This document shows positions 22,191 to 32,900 of a stretch of DNA of 64,000 nucleotides, one piece after another; the first letter of the stretch is position 1, and each line of letters starts with the position of its first letter. Position numbers and translations under genes: made by a program. The notes beneath the pieces are model-generated. The model was given only the letters and a program-made list of their open reading frames with translations, was not told the origin of the DNA and did not search any database. The stretch spans positions 9,486,001-9,550,000 of the forward strand of contig OX637338.1 in assembly GCA_951799405.1 (NCBI GenBank). Direction: 5' to 3'. The stretch is from Agapetus fuscipes. Taxonomy: Eukaryota; Arthropoda; Insecta; Trichoptera; Glossosomatidae.

Positions 22191-22418
22191 AAACTTTGTA
22201 AATTGTAATTTTTGGCTCTTCCGACTCAAAAGGTCGCCGACCCCTGGCCTAGACAAAAGTTCCAAATTAAAAAATGTTCTGAATCCGTTCATAAAATTAA
22301 GTATTCCAAGTTGAATTTTAGAAATGTAAGAAAGCTTTTATATCCCGCACTTATAAAAAATACGATAAACGAAAGTTAGTAGGTCAAAACTAGAAGACCA
22401 TATTTAAATAAATTATTA

Positions 22419-22625
22419 TTATTGAAACCTTACAGATGTTTTGTTCATACTTTTAATTAAAATGTACATAATATAGTTGTTTTTTAAAAAAAACGCATTT
22501 CTGTAAAATAATAGACTCACCACAAATTTAAAGATCGTTTTTTTCTCGGCGGTTAAACGTCTTTCTTCTATGTGACAATGGTCCAAAGCAACCAAGATAA
22601 ACAAAATGTTTGCCTTTTCCCTAAC
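22419..22625 (-). other. Exon-like segment carried by the Helitron
   Basis: The minus strand reads ANILFILVALDHCHIEERRL and continues TAEKKTIFKFV, ending exactly at a GTGAGT donor (about 22521). In the second Helitron copy (about 63190-63300, plus strand) the same segment and donor are present, but the frame is broken. This looks like a captured host gene piece. The source gene is not recognised. Confidence 0.4.
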
Positions 22626-23029
22626 CCGGCCGTGCGACTTACAATTTTGTTGTCAATAGAAAATGTTCCGTGTGCATTACCTAAAACTTTCACTTAGTGA
22701 AATAATGGATAGAGCCCATTTTAAATGTGGGGAAAAAATGTAATTTCACTTGGCCGGGATAAAGACAGGACAGGGAGTCAAAAATTCAACATAAATGAAA
22801 CACTTTTATGGAGATAGTTGAAAAAGACACTTAAGTGCATCATATTGTATGAAGCATTTTCCCCAACTGCATACGTTTCACAGTGCGGTTACATTGAAAA
22901 ATATTCCTGATTGTTTGGAATACATTTATTTATTCACTTTGCTCAAGAGAGTATAGTGAATTTTATAGATTGTTTTTTAATTGTATAATTATAAAATTTA
23001 ATTTATTTTTTATATTCTTTTCTTGTATG

Positions 23030-23273
23030 GGTCGATATGCATCTGACCAACTATAAATAGAAAATGGTTCACTCTGCCAATGTCACCCCTGTTTCAAGGA
23101 AGGTCAGCAAAGAGTTGCAGGGTGTATGTTCATTTGAGATTTGGGTTTTTATGTTGTAGGTTCGCACGCAGAATGTGCAAGTGTGCACTTATACGTGTCT
23201 GCTTGTGAGCATGAACTTAATGTGAATTCCAAATGTAACAATTATATCCATGCAAATTAGAATAGATTAGATG
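23030..23273 (+). mobile_element. Repeat family C copy shared by both Helitrons
   Basis: A diverged start (GGTCGATATGCATCTGACC) is followed by the typical repeat C body. The identical diverged start is found in the copy at 62541-62780. Confidence 0.75.
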
Positions 23274-23539
23274 AGTGACGTCACATAGCCGGATTTTTGT
23301 TTTAGCTTAAATATAAATGAAAGCACCGCAATCGATTTTCCCTATGTTTGGCTCTGCTGCTTAACAGTTGTAGACCATTTTCTTAAGAAAACGTGAAGAT
23401 TAACCTAGAGATGAATTGTGTGAAGTTTATTCCGATGGGCACACTTTTTTTTTGATACTGTTGTTTCCTCTTTTATCTGTAGAAATGAATTGATACCACA
23501 TGCCCAAATGGCGTAGTGAAACACGCCGGGTACTGCTAG

Positions 23540-24289
23540 TATTTTTAATAAAGATAAACTTTTATACATCTTTTTTTTTATACATTGACAGTCGGAAAGC
23601 AAACTTTTGGCCGTATTGATTTGACTTTGGCATTTTTTTCTTCAAAATTTGAGCTGGGTTTCAAGCAACCTAAGCTTATTTTGTAGCAAGTCCAATTGCC
23701 GATTTGAGTATTACAATTTTCGTCAAGGCCATCAATGTCATGTTTTACATCAATTTTCGTATGAAGTGACAGCTCTTCAGATAATATTTACACAAAAAAA
23801 CCATTGCATGAAAATCTCATTGGTTTATAGTGTGGTATACAAATTTTGATGAATGTAGGTGACAGTTGAGCGAGAGTGCTGCTACGATATTCTGGCTACC
23901 AACTGAAAAAAATAATGATCATTTTGTTTTTCTATAAAAAAAAATCTTTATGTTCTACACTAATTCCCTGACACCACTTTTCATGACTTAGCCATGCCAA
24001 TGACCCATTTTTTATGTACATATATCAAATAAGAAAACAGAGCAAAAAAATACAGTGAACTATCAAAAGTGATGTACAAGTTGGCACCAGCAGTTCCATT
24101 TTCAACCACATAAGATTCTTGTCTGACCATATGTTTTTACTTTATTTACAAATAAGGTGAAAGCCTTTCAGAAACCTTACAGCAAACCAACGAATGTATG
24201 TCTCCTTAGTTCATACACTTATCACAATGCTAATGCTTTCGACATTTATTCAATGACACATCAGCTTACACTAAATCTAACCCATAAAA
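23540..24289. other. Intergenic DNA between the Helitron and MED11
   Basis: No gene was recognised. It includes the 3' flank of MED11. Confidence 0.4.
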
Positions 24290-25598
24290 TCATCCACTCG
24301 ACGTAGATACTGTGGTCGGTGTGGCTGAGGAGCTTCCATTTACTTTAGGAGTCCCGTTGGCGGCAGCTCTGTTCGCTATGGCCAAGTGGTTTGTTTTCAG
24401 TCTGTCCAACTCATTCACCCACGAGCGGACATGCTCCAGCCGATGCCACGCCATCTGTAAAACTTTCTGTGAAGCGTAACCAGAGCCTTCGTGGGGTTGA
24501 CCAGTGGAAACCTGAGTCAAATAATTTATTTGCTCGTTCAATTTGGATTCAACTTGGCTGAGTGTTTTTAAGAATTGATGAGTGTTGCCTTCTGCTTGCT
24601 TTTGGCTTGATTTCTCTTTACTCAACTCCATGAGGGCTTGTCCTAAAATTCAAAGAATTACAGTTTAAACTGAACACGAAAAACACTTTAATTCAGTGGT
24701 TCTAGCCAGTGGTTGATAAAAACATAAAAGTTGTCCACGGCAGGTAACAGACAATTTTGTTTTTTTTTTTAAGTTTCTATAAATGACGATTAAGTTAGAT
24801 AGCAAGTTTATCATTAAGTAATAATTTGAAACAAAAATGGCAATTTAGACATTCTTACTTCATGTCTGCTGCTGATTTCATTGGATTCGAATTTGACCAA
24901 ACGTTCAAAACTCGTTTTCTTAAAATCCGTTTTTAATTCCATACACAACTAACCCTTCCAGTACCCTTAGTACGAGTTGCAAAACTTGAGAAAAGTTAAG
25001 TTTACGGAAAATATTAAAGAGGGATTTCTCCCAAAATCTGCCATTTTTGTTCCTTACAATTTGTGGTCTTAGCAAAAGAGTTACAGTGATGAAGAAAATC
25101 AAGTTCAAACAAACAAAAACAGCAGATTTTGGGGGAAATCACTCTTTAATAATTGCCGTAAACTTAACATTACTCAAGTTTTGCAACTAGTACTAAGGGT
25201 ACTGATAAAAGTGGAAGATGCAGTGCGTTTGCGTTTTCGCAAACTGGAATAGTTATACAAAATAAAACAACTTTATTTTTTATTACGGCGTTTTATTTTT
25301 TATCTTGTAAGATTTTCGAAAGTCTACAAAGTGAATGCCTCTAGAGTCGATAAAAATTGAATAGTTACTCTTGTACATAGCAGGTTATGTTGTCTCAAAA
25401 CATTAAAAAAAATACTCTAGTGATTTAAAAACGTATCAAAACTATCTGCAAACATTATTTTTTCAAAATACGACAATTTTACTACCCAAATTTTAAAAGA
25501 ACGATGTTTTTAATGAACTCACCGGCGCTTTGAATACAAGTCATGATGTCTTTCTCGATTGAATCTAGGACTTGTATTCTTTCCATGGGGGCAGTCAT
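24290..25598 (-). CDS. MED11: Mediator complex subunit 11, two exons
   Basis: Exons 25598-25523 and 24642-24290 (minus strand) join in phase 1 with GT/AG borders into 142 aa. Exon 1 encodes MTAPMERIQVLDSIEKDIMT. Exon 2 continues QALMELSKEKSSQKQAEGN and contains the diagnostic LNEQINYLTQVSTGQPHEGS. A Ser/Thr-rich C-terminal extension follows. MED11 forms a four-helix bundle with MED22 in the Mediator head and contacts TFIIH and RNA polymerase II. The intron (880 bp) contains a 246-bp MITE. The gene is divergent from RpL3, with a hAT-like element between them. Confidence 0.94.
24959..25204. mobile_element. Foldback MITE in the MED11 intron
   Basis: Long inverted arms of about 85 bp start CAGTACCCTTAGTAC at the left and end GTACTAAGGGTACTG at the right. 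They continue through GCAAAACTTGAG and TTAAGTTTACGG. The unit is almost all arm, so an RNA copy would fold into a long hairpin. Confidence 0.8.
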
Positions 25599-25765
25599 TT
25601 TCGACTGTAAGATAATTTGGTTTCCGTTTACAGATGAATAGTAGAAAAAATGAAATAAAGCAGCTATAGTTAATACAATATGATAATTTATAAAACGATC
25701 ACAGAAGCAGAGTATTATTTTGACAAATCAAGGTTTGAGTGGGTTTGAGTTTGACGTAGGCGACG

Positions 25766-26188
25766 TAGGGATGGGCGAAATATATCGATATATCAAAAGT
25801 ACCGATATTTTTATTTAAAAATATCGATATTTCTCTCGATATTAGAAATATCGATATTTTTTTTTCAAGTATCAAAATCGTATCAAAATCGATTTTTTTT
25901 TTCAAATGTGACTGCTCCCAACACTTTATAGGTGGCTGTGTTTGGAAGCCAACATTTTTACGTAGCAAATCGCAAGTATCCCTCCCCCCGTCGACAAACT
26001 TTTTGGCCAAAAATTGCGAAATTTTGAGACCTTACCCGTCAGCGACCGATATTTTTTCTTTGAAAATTTCGATATTTTTTTTCATCGATATATCGAAATA
26101 TCGATATTTTTCCCTCGATATATTTCGATATGTTTTAAAATATCGATTCAATATATATCGATATTTTTTTCTCAATTGCCCATCCCTA
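25766..26188. mobile_element. hAT-like nonautonomous element with ATCGATAT subterminal repeats
   Basis: The ends TAGGGATGGGC and GCCCATCCCTA are inverted. Many copies of ATATCGATAT lie next to each end. The right flank reads GTTTGACG. The same word occurs at 25748-25755 but is separated from the left end by ten bases, so the duplication is imperfect. A C-rich unrelated stretch (about 25905-26040) interrupts the middle. Another TAGGGATGGGCG end begins at 26224. Confidence 0.7.
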
Positions 26189-26469
26189 GTTTGACGCGTT
26201 TGACGCACAGTTTGACGCAATACTAGGGATGGGCGTTTTGTATCGATATTGATTGATATTTAATGTACCGATAGCTTTTTAAAATGATATTGGTATTTCC
26301 ATATTTTTTCGGAGCATCAAAAACGGTTTTAAAAATCATTTTTAGATTGTCAGAATATGTATAAAAATAATGATAAGAAATAAGTGTAGGTAGGTACACA
26401 AGATAAAATACTAATATGGGGAATATGTGATCAGTTGACCACAGCACTGCGCTTATATATTCTTCACAA

Positions 26470-26504
26470 CTTTCCTAATATCGGCCATTTTGTTATTTGT
26501 CGTA
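26470..26504 (+). promoter_or_regulatory. RpL3 TCT-type initiator and short 5' leader
   Basis: A pyrimidine initiator (AACTTTCC, predicted +1 C at 26470) lies 35 bases before the ATG. A polypyrimidine start and a very short leader are typical of ribosomal protein genes. Confidence 0.5.
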
Positions 26505-29060
26505 ATGGTGAGTGTTATGCGCTTGTGTTACTTCAATTAAATCTAGGCAATCCTTGACGTTTAGTTGTAAATTCATCCGAAGTATTCACTAAGAATAATA
26601 GTTTGTGATTTCTTTTAACATATTTTCGCCAGGCGAAGAGTTTTGTGCGTCTAGCCTAGTAAACTAATGCACTTTTAATTTCAGTCTCATCGCAAATTCT
26701 CAGCGCCCCGTCATGGATCCATGGGATTCTACCCCAAGAAGAGGTCCCGTCGTCATCGTGGTAAAGTGAAGGCATTCCCCAAGGATGATCCATCCAAACC
26801 CGTGCACTTGACGGCGTTCCTTGCCTACAAGGCCGGCATGAGCCACGTTGTCAGAGAAGCTGACCGACCCGGTTCAAGTAAGTCATTTAATATCATGTCT
26901 CATTTGAAATATTGTTCGACATCTCTGCCTAAGAATATCGGGGAAACCTGGAATTCTTTTGCCCAAAGTGTACAAAAGCTGCCTATCAATGCAGTGACTA
27001 GTCCACAATGTCGTAAAGTAAACTCGCCGCTCTCCGGAGCTGGCGTAAGTCCGGCATATTCCATTTTCTTTCTACAGTCCATTGGACCATGAACAGAAGG
27101 AACGGCCATGTTTTGCACAATCAATTTGTATCATTTAAGTTATTAGTTTCTAGGTCGAACTAGTTCATTAACATTTGGGTATTTTTCAGAAATCAACAAG
27201 AAAGAAATAGTGGAAGCTGTTACCATCCTTGAGACCCCACCCATGGTGGTAGTTGGTGTAACTGGTTACATTGAAACTCCCCATGGCTTGAGGTCCCTCA
27301 ACACCGTGTGGGCCGAGCACATGTCTGAAGATTGTCGTCGCCGCTTCTACAAGAATTGGTGAGGTTTTAACTTGTTCATATTTCAACTTAAATTTAATTT
27401 AATACAATTTTAGCTAATCAAATATGTACAGCTCTCCACTGGCTGCATGAGAGTTATTATTGGCTTAGAACTTGGCCAAACGGGATCCCAGCCTCCGCTC
27501 AACGATGAGGCTGTTCCCTGATTTGTTTTCCAGTTCTTCAACGTTTTACATGTCTCAATTAGGTACAAGTCAAAGAAGAAGGCCTTCACCAAGTCTTGCA
27601 AGAAATGGCAAGATGATCTTGGCCGTAAATCTATTGAGAATGAATTAAAGAAGATGGCGCGCTACTGCAAAGTCATCCGTGTTATCGCCCATACTCAAAT
27701 GAAGCTTCTGAAGCAACGTCAAAAGAAGGCTCATGTGATGGAGATCCAGCTCAATGGTGGCACTGTTGAAGATAAAATCAAGTGGGCCAGGGAACATTTT
27801 GAGAAGCCCATTGCTGTGGGCAACGTCTTTGCTGCCGATGAGATGATAGATTGCATTGGAGTCACTAAAGGCAAAGGATACAAAGGTGTGTAGTCGTGAT
27901 TAATTTCTATATTCAAGTTGTCTCTTGTACAGTATTTTCTGTGATTGAGATAATTGTTATTTTATTTAAATATTATTTTAGGTGTCACTTCCCGTTGGCA
28001 TACAAAGAAGCTTCCTCGCAAGACCCACAAAGGTCTGCGTAAAGTCGCTTGTATTGGAGCCTGGCATCCATCTCGTGTGTCTTTCACTGTTGCCAGAGCT
28101 GGACAGAAAGGATACCACCACCGTACTGAGATGAACAAAAAGATCTACCGTCTTGGATTAGGTAACAATTACCCTTCTTTTCCATTACCATCTTATTTAT
28201 GAATTCCAATTTAGTACTTCCATGACCTGATTTCAATATCTCATCAATAAATTTGTTTCCAGGAATCCACACCAAAGATGGAAAAGTTGTGAAGAATAAC
28301 GCTTCCACTGACTATGATCTATCCGAGAAGTCCATCACACCGATGGGTGGTTTCCCCCATTATGGTGAAGTCAATAATGATTTCATCATGATCAAGGGTT
28401 GCTGCATGGGGCCTAAGAAGCGTGTCATCACATTGCGAAAGGTAACATTTATTGTCTTGGCCACATTCATTTACTTTATTTTTAATAATATTTCAGCTTT
28501 TGATTGCATTTTTGAAGATGTAAGCATCATACGTATTACTAAAAATTACTGGGAAAGATCAATGGGATTGGTGTGAATTCCAATAACAGAAAATCATGCG
28601 GCTGGGTTACTAGAAAAAAAGTTTCCTGCTGCGAGAGACTTCAAATTTTGTGTGGAGTTTTTGTGCGAGTTAGTGGATCATTGATTAGCGTTTAATTGTT
28701 TGCGTTATGTGAAGGCACTGATTTTTCTTGTTAACTATTTTAAGCAATGAGCTTGTTTTTTTTTCTTGTATAAGTTGTCAATTGTAATTACAATAGGTAA
28801 TGTAACCCTGGTGACTTGAGGCTCTTTTTAAGTCAAATGCTAATTATTCATCTTTGTTTTTTCAGTCATTGAGGGTTCACACAAAGAAAGCTGCTTTGGA
28901 AAAGATCAACCTCAAGTTCATCGATACCTCATCCAAATTCGGTCATGGACGCTTCCAGACAGCTGCAGACAAAGCTTCCTTCATGGGAACCTTCAAGAAG
29001 GACAGGCTGAAAGAAGAAGTTGCTGCCACCACAGCCGCTGCTTCCACGGCTCAAGCATAG
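26505..29060 (+). CDS. RpL3: 60S ribosomal protein L3 (uL3), seven exons
   Basis: Exons are 26505-26507 (only the start codon), 26685-26877, 27190-27358, 27563-27885, 27982-28161, 28263-28441 and 28866-29060. All have GT/AG borders and consistent phases, giving 413 aa, the usual length. Recognisable segments include [92 protein letters not shown] and [17 protein letters not shown]. uL3 is a core protein of the large subunit near the peptidyl transferase centre. AATAAA lies at 29088-29093, 28 bases after the stop. Introns 2 and 3 contain GC-rich stem-forming stretches that may be snoRNAs. Confidence 0.97.
27430..27518 (+). ncRNA. Candidate structured RNA in RpL3 intron 3
   Basis: An otherwise AT-rich intron contains three stems. 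CTCTC/GAGAG lies near 27432-27455 and TGGC/GCCA near 27463-27478. The strong hairpin CAGCCTC (27489-27495) with GAGGCTG (27507-27513) is extended by GGGA/TCCC. Introns of ribosomal protein genes often host snoRNAs. Definite C/D or H/ACA boxes could not be placed. Confidence 0.3.
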
Positions 29061-29093
29061 ATATTAAACAAATTGTCATCTATGTTCAATAAA

Positions 29094-29895
29094 AACTTCA
29101 AATAATATTAAGTCTTTTATATACCAAATATGCCATAAGCCTTTCAGAAATTAAAAATCAGAGCTATGTATTTGGTTACAGGGTGATGAAAGACTGGTTG
29201 TACATTAATCAATTTTGCACGCCCTGTAAGGAAATACAAAGTTTTTATTTATTAGGGCTGGTGTGAGGCTGATCCCCCCCACCAGCTGCATGGGGATGCT
29301 GTTAAATCTCGCCAGTGCCATCCCTGATCCTGATGGAAAAGGAGATATAAGATTTATATTGATGTGGGGTTTGGTTTTTTTGTGCACAAGAAGTATTTCC
29401 CTGATATGAGAAATCGTGGATAAAACATGTTTTTGGGTGTAACTTATAAGTAAAAAAAATTCTCATAGAAGGAAAGGTTCAAATCTGAGAAGTCCATGCT
29501 ATCTGAATTTGTCACTTCTCCAGTTTTACATTTAACATAATATCCATCAAGGTAGCACTAACATGTATTTCTCAGATAAATGCACTCATTTCCTATGGCA
29601 GAAAACACTGAAAAAGGGAAAATCCTGTGGTTTCCATGAGCACTTCAACTCTATGAGTAGTTACTCCCAATGAAATGTTTTATCCATGATTACTCAAATC
29701 ATTGAGTCTGGCACTTTTACCTTATCTATTCCATTTTAGATAGAATGCGAAGTTTCTTTTACTAAACTGCTGCCAAAAAATTGCTATCAAGGTGTGAGGG
29801 GTATGTAGGTACTGTTAAGAAATAATTGTCCTGAAATTTAGAAGAACTAAATTGTCTTTTATTTAATCATTTTCATTGCAGAGATTCTATATCTA
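29094..29895. other. Downstream flank of RpL3
   Basis: No gene or clear repeat was recognised. Confidence 0.4.
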
Positions 29896-30080
29896 CTATA
29901 ATCTAAGTTCCAAAATATATTACATTTAAGATTCATATTAAATGCATTCCAATAAGCAGGAATGAATAAGTTTGCACTTATACATGCCGCATGTGTACCT
30001 ACATATAAAATCTCAAATGAACATAAGCACTGCAACTCTTGCCGACCTTCCTTGAAAAAGGGGTGACACTGGCAAAGTTA
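29896..30080 (-). mobile_element. Repeat family C, truncated copy
   Basis: The tail and middle of repeat C on the minus strand. It stops at GTGACACTGGCAAAGTT, before the usual 5' start. Confidence 0.7.
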
Positions 30081-30089
30081 TTAATTATT

Positions 30090-30308
30090 ACTCATTAGAT
30101 AAGAATAAAAGAAGAGCTTGTATGAAGAAGGTTATGACTCTGGAGGAAATAAAAGAAGTATGTAAGGATAGAAAGAAATGGCGGTTGATCTGTGATGTTG
30201 GCGGCTAGGGTTTGTTAAAGTAAAATTGGTTTTTGATTTAGTTTTTTTTATGTCCATGTATATATTGTTATCTATTGATTTTAAAAATGTAATTTGCCAT
30301 GTATGTTC
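30090..30308 (+). mobile_element. RTE LINE 3' fragment joined to repeat C
   Basis: It encodes KRRACMKKVMTLEEIKEVCK and RKKWRLICDVGG then a stop, homologous to the C-terminus of the RTE protein at 8.3-11.2 kb. An AT-rich 3' UTR leads into repeat C at 30309. Confidence 0.8.
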
Positions 30309-30562
30309 CTTGACTTATAGGTTGTTATGCGGCTGACCACCCATACTGTAAAAAAAATTGGTTCACTTTGCCAATGTCACCCCTGTTTCAGGGAAGGACG
30401 GCAAGAGTTGCAAGGCTTATGTTCATTTGAGATCGGGTTTTTATATTGTAGGTCCACATGCGGCATGTGTTAGCGCGAAATTATACATGTCTGCTTGTGG
30501 GAATGCATTTAATATAAATCTTAAATGATATATATCTTTGCAGCTTAGATTAGATTAGATGA
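30309..30562 (+). mobile_element. Repeat family C copy (continuous with the RTE 3' end)
   Basis: A full unit from CCTTGACTTATAGG to the TTAGATTAGAT tail, with no gap from the RTE fragment. Confidence 0.85.
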
Positions 30563-30969
30563 GCTGCTGACTGCTCGATTGCAAGGTGTGAATCCCAAAT
30601 AATAAGCCATGCACTTATTTGAGAAACTTTCTGATGGACGGCACTGGCATTTTGACCAGCAAACCGGAGTGTGTGTTGAAATTGCAGACCACCAATGTTA
30701 AGCAACTATAAAAACTCATCTCATCTGCACCATGTATGCAATGTCCTGTTACATTGTCTTAGCATGTGGACTTTATTTTTGCAAGCAAGGGATTCCATAC
30801 TCTTGGTGGGGTTTTTGGGTTTCCTAAGTGATAGGTTCTAAATTCTTGTAAAGGCTGAGTAAACTTTGTCGACACTATGGTTTATATACGATTTATAAAC
30901 GTAGGCAGATAAAAAAGCTGCATGTAGACCATGGTCTAACCCGAAAGACCACAAAAACAATTCACCATC

Positions 30970-31214
30970 TATAATCTAAGTTGCAAGGATATATTCATTC
31001 AAAGCTCTCAGATGTATGCCCACAAACAAACATGTGTAGTTCGCGCTTACAAATGCTGGTTGTGTACTTACAAATAAAATTCAAACCTCAAATGAACATA
31101 AGCCCTGCAACTCTTGCTGACATTCCCTGAAACAGGGGTGACATTGGAAAAGTGAACCATTTTTTACAGTTAGTAGGTATGGGTGGTCAGCCTCATACCA
31201 ACTTATAAGTCAAG
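30970..31214 (-). mobile_element. Repeat family C copy
   Basis: A full-length minus-strand unit. The start reads TCTTGACTTATAAG at 31214 and the tail AATCTAAG at 30973. Confidence 0.85.
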
Positions 31215-31348
31215 ATGTTAACAAAAATAGGTAATCATGTCTGAAGCCCTTGATGCAATCAAATCATAGTCATCACAACATTTTTTTTTGTACCTGAAAA
31301 TGATTGTGAGTTATCGAAAACGAAAGTATAATAATAATAACGTGAAAA

Positions 31349-31652
31349 CATGACTAAGCTACACATATAGTGCAACTTCTTGCCGCGTTCTTCCCGAAGG
31401 GATCGTATGTGGTGAGTGGAACCTATTTATTTTTACAGGTAAGGGGGCGGCTTTACGCCAACCACTTCAGTTGGAATAAGGGGCTTCCCAGCTCCCGAGG
31501 ATCTGGCACTCATTTCTTGTGAAGGTCGAGTAAACCTTGGTGGTATTTTATTTTTGGTTTGAAATACACACTGAAATGGAAAGTTATTTCTTACACCCAT
31601 GGTGGGATTCGAACCTGAGCTCTCGGCATTTAACTGAGCTATCGACTAGACT
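31349..31652 (-). mobile_element. SINE family A copy
   Basis: A nearly complete body on the minus strand with a B box (GGTTCGAATCC equivalent at 31606-31616). A small deletion removes much of the anticodon arm. Confidence 0.8.
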
Positions 31653-32340
31653 ATAAATTAAGTGAGTTTTAATAATGGTTTTAATCCAGTAAAGATTCAT
31701 CTTGTCTTAGTTCTGTACATACTATAAAATTAATTATTAAGGATCAAATATGAATTTTTAGTTTCATTGGATTAAACGTAGGTAAGCATTTTGTATGCTG
31801 ATTTTTGAAAAAAAATGCAGATAAATTTGAATTTGGTTTTCTACGGTTAAAAAATGTTTTATCATTTTGCGAGTACCTACTAAACTCAATCAGTGTCACC
31901 GTTCGTTAAAAAAAACATTTACGTTTTTTTTAAGGGCTCAATAAAATAAAATGTAAAAACAATAGGATTTATAATGCGGTAGTACCTAATATATTATTTT
32001 TGTGATGTACGTTCTTTCTACAGCATCATGCATACAAGCGTACAGACCCCGTTAACTAGTATTTTGCTACTGGTAACCTTGTTTTATAATATCGGTAGCC
32101 ATATTGGAATCCATCTTGGGTGTGGACATACTTGGGCACAATGGGAAGGAGGAAGGAGAAGAGGTGGTTTTTTTTTAACTGAAATCAGAATGAGCGTAAA
32201 TAAAATTGAAATAATGATTTATATTTACCTACTGTTATTCATTTAAAAAAAGAGTTTAAGTGTTAATTAACTTTGTATTGTTTATTATTTATTAAATTAC
32301 TGGTTTTTTTTATGAAAAACTGATTAATAAATATATATTT
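31653..32340. other. AT-rich DNA, no gene recognised
   Basis: A 72-codon frame at 32028-32246 has a hydrophobic start and a splice-acceptor-like TTTCTACAG upstream. It resembles nothing I know, so it is not called as a gene. Confidence 0.35.
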
Positions 32341-32900
32341 AATGATGGTTGAACTGTGCTTAGCACCGGCCTGTTAGACGCCGTCGATCGTCTCAAACGT
32401 CAACTCACGTTAACTCTGTGAACGTCAATGCGTCAAGCGTATTTGAAATTAACTGTTATATTTTCACTGCAATTGAAGAGAGTGTAGAGATTAATGAAAT
32501 CAAGAAGACTCCAGTGTCCGGAAATGTAGCACGTGCAGAAGACTCCAGGATCATCAGAACTGTCTTGGATGGTGCGCCCTCAGGTGTTAACCACGTAGAC
32601 GAGGATGCGGTGGGCAAAGAACTTCGAAGCTGACGCCGAAGTTTTGGGAGTGAGGGGACCATCTGTGGGGACCATGGAGGGAAGCAGCACAAGGCAGAGT
32701 CCTGTAGGATTGTGGTGCAGGAGTCCCTGGATCCTTTAAGGCTGATGAGCCGAAGGAAGTGAAAGTAAAGTGTATAGATTTCATATTATAAACATTTCCA
32801 GTCCTCAGACCATCATCAGGACAATCATCAGGGATCCAAAACTTTTGCAAGAAATACAGATACAGAATGCCAGTGTCCTTGACAATATTATCTTCTCTGG
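32341..32900. other. Unexplained GC-richer island
   Basis: It contrasts with its AT-rich surroundings. The plus strand is open at 32418-32633 (reading EINEIKKTPVSGNVARAEDS within it). Later parts are closed in all frames. It may be a decayed gene, a non-coding exon or an old element. Confidence 0.3.

Larger units (their letters stand above)
21698..22246. mobile_element. hAT-type element nested in the Helitron
   Basis: The ends CAGGGGTAAGCAACC and GGTCGCCGACCCCTG are inverted repeats of the usual hAT form. There is no transposase. Fragments of family A (21811-21921) and family C (22019-22190) are nested inside. The same hAT end at the same Helitron position recurs at 63539, so it was present before the Helitron was copied. 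Confidence 0.7.
21066..23539 (+). mobile_element. Helitron (nonautonomous), copy 1
   Basis: It begins with TCTATAAAGAAGGATGTGTG and a TATG-rich 5' end that resembles arthropod Helitrons. It ends with the hairpin GGCGTAGTGAAACACGCC (23510-23527), nine bases before the terminal CTAG (23536-23539). It is inserted between A (21065) and T (23540), as Helitrons require. No Rep/helicase frame is present. Inside are a hAT element, SINE pieces and an exon-like segment. A second copy occupies 62269 to the window end in the opposite orientation. Confidence 0.85.

Noticed and set aside
24695..24720. hAT-like end CAGTGGTTCTAGCCAGTGG
   Set aside because: Only one short end, with no partner and no duplication.
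32735..32765. Hammerhead-like core CTGATGAG ... GTGAAAG
   Set aside because: The bases between CTGATGA and GAAA do not form a usable stem II, and no matching stem III or cleavage triplet was found.
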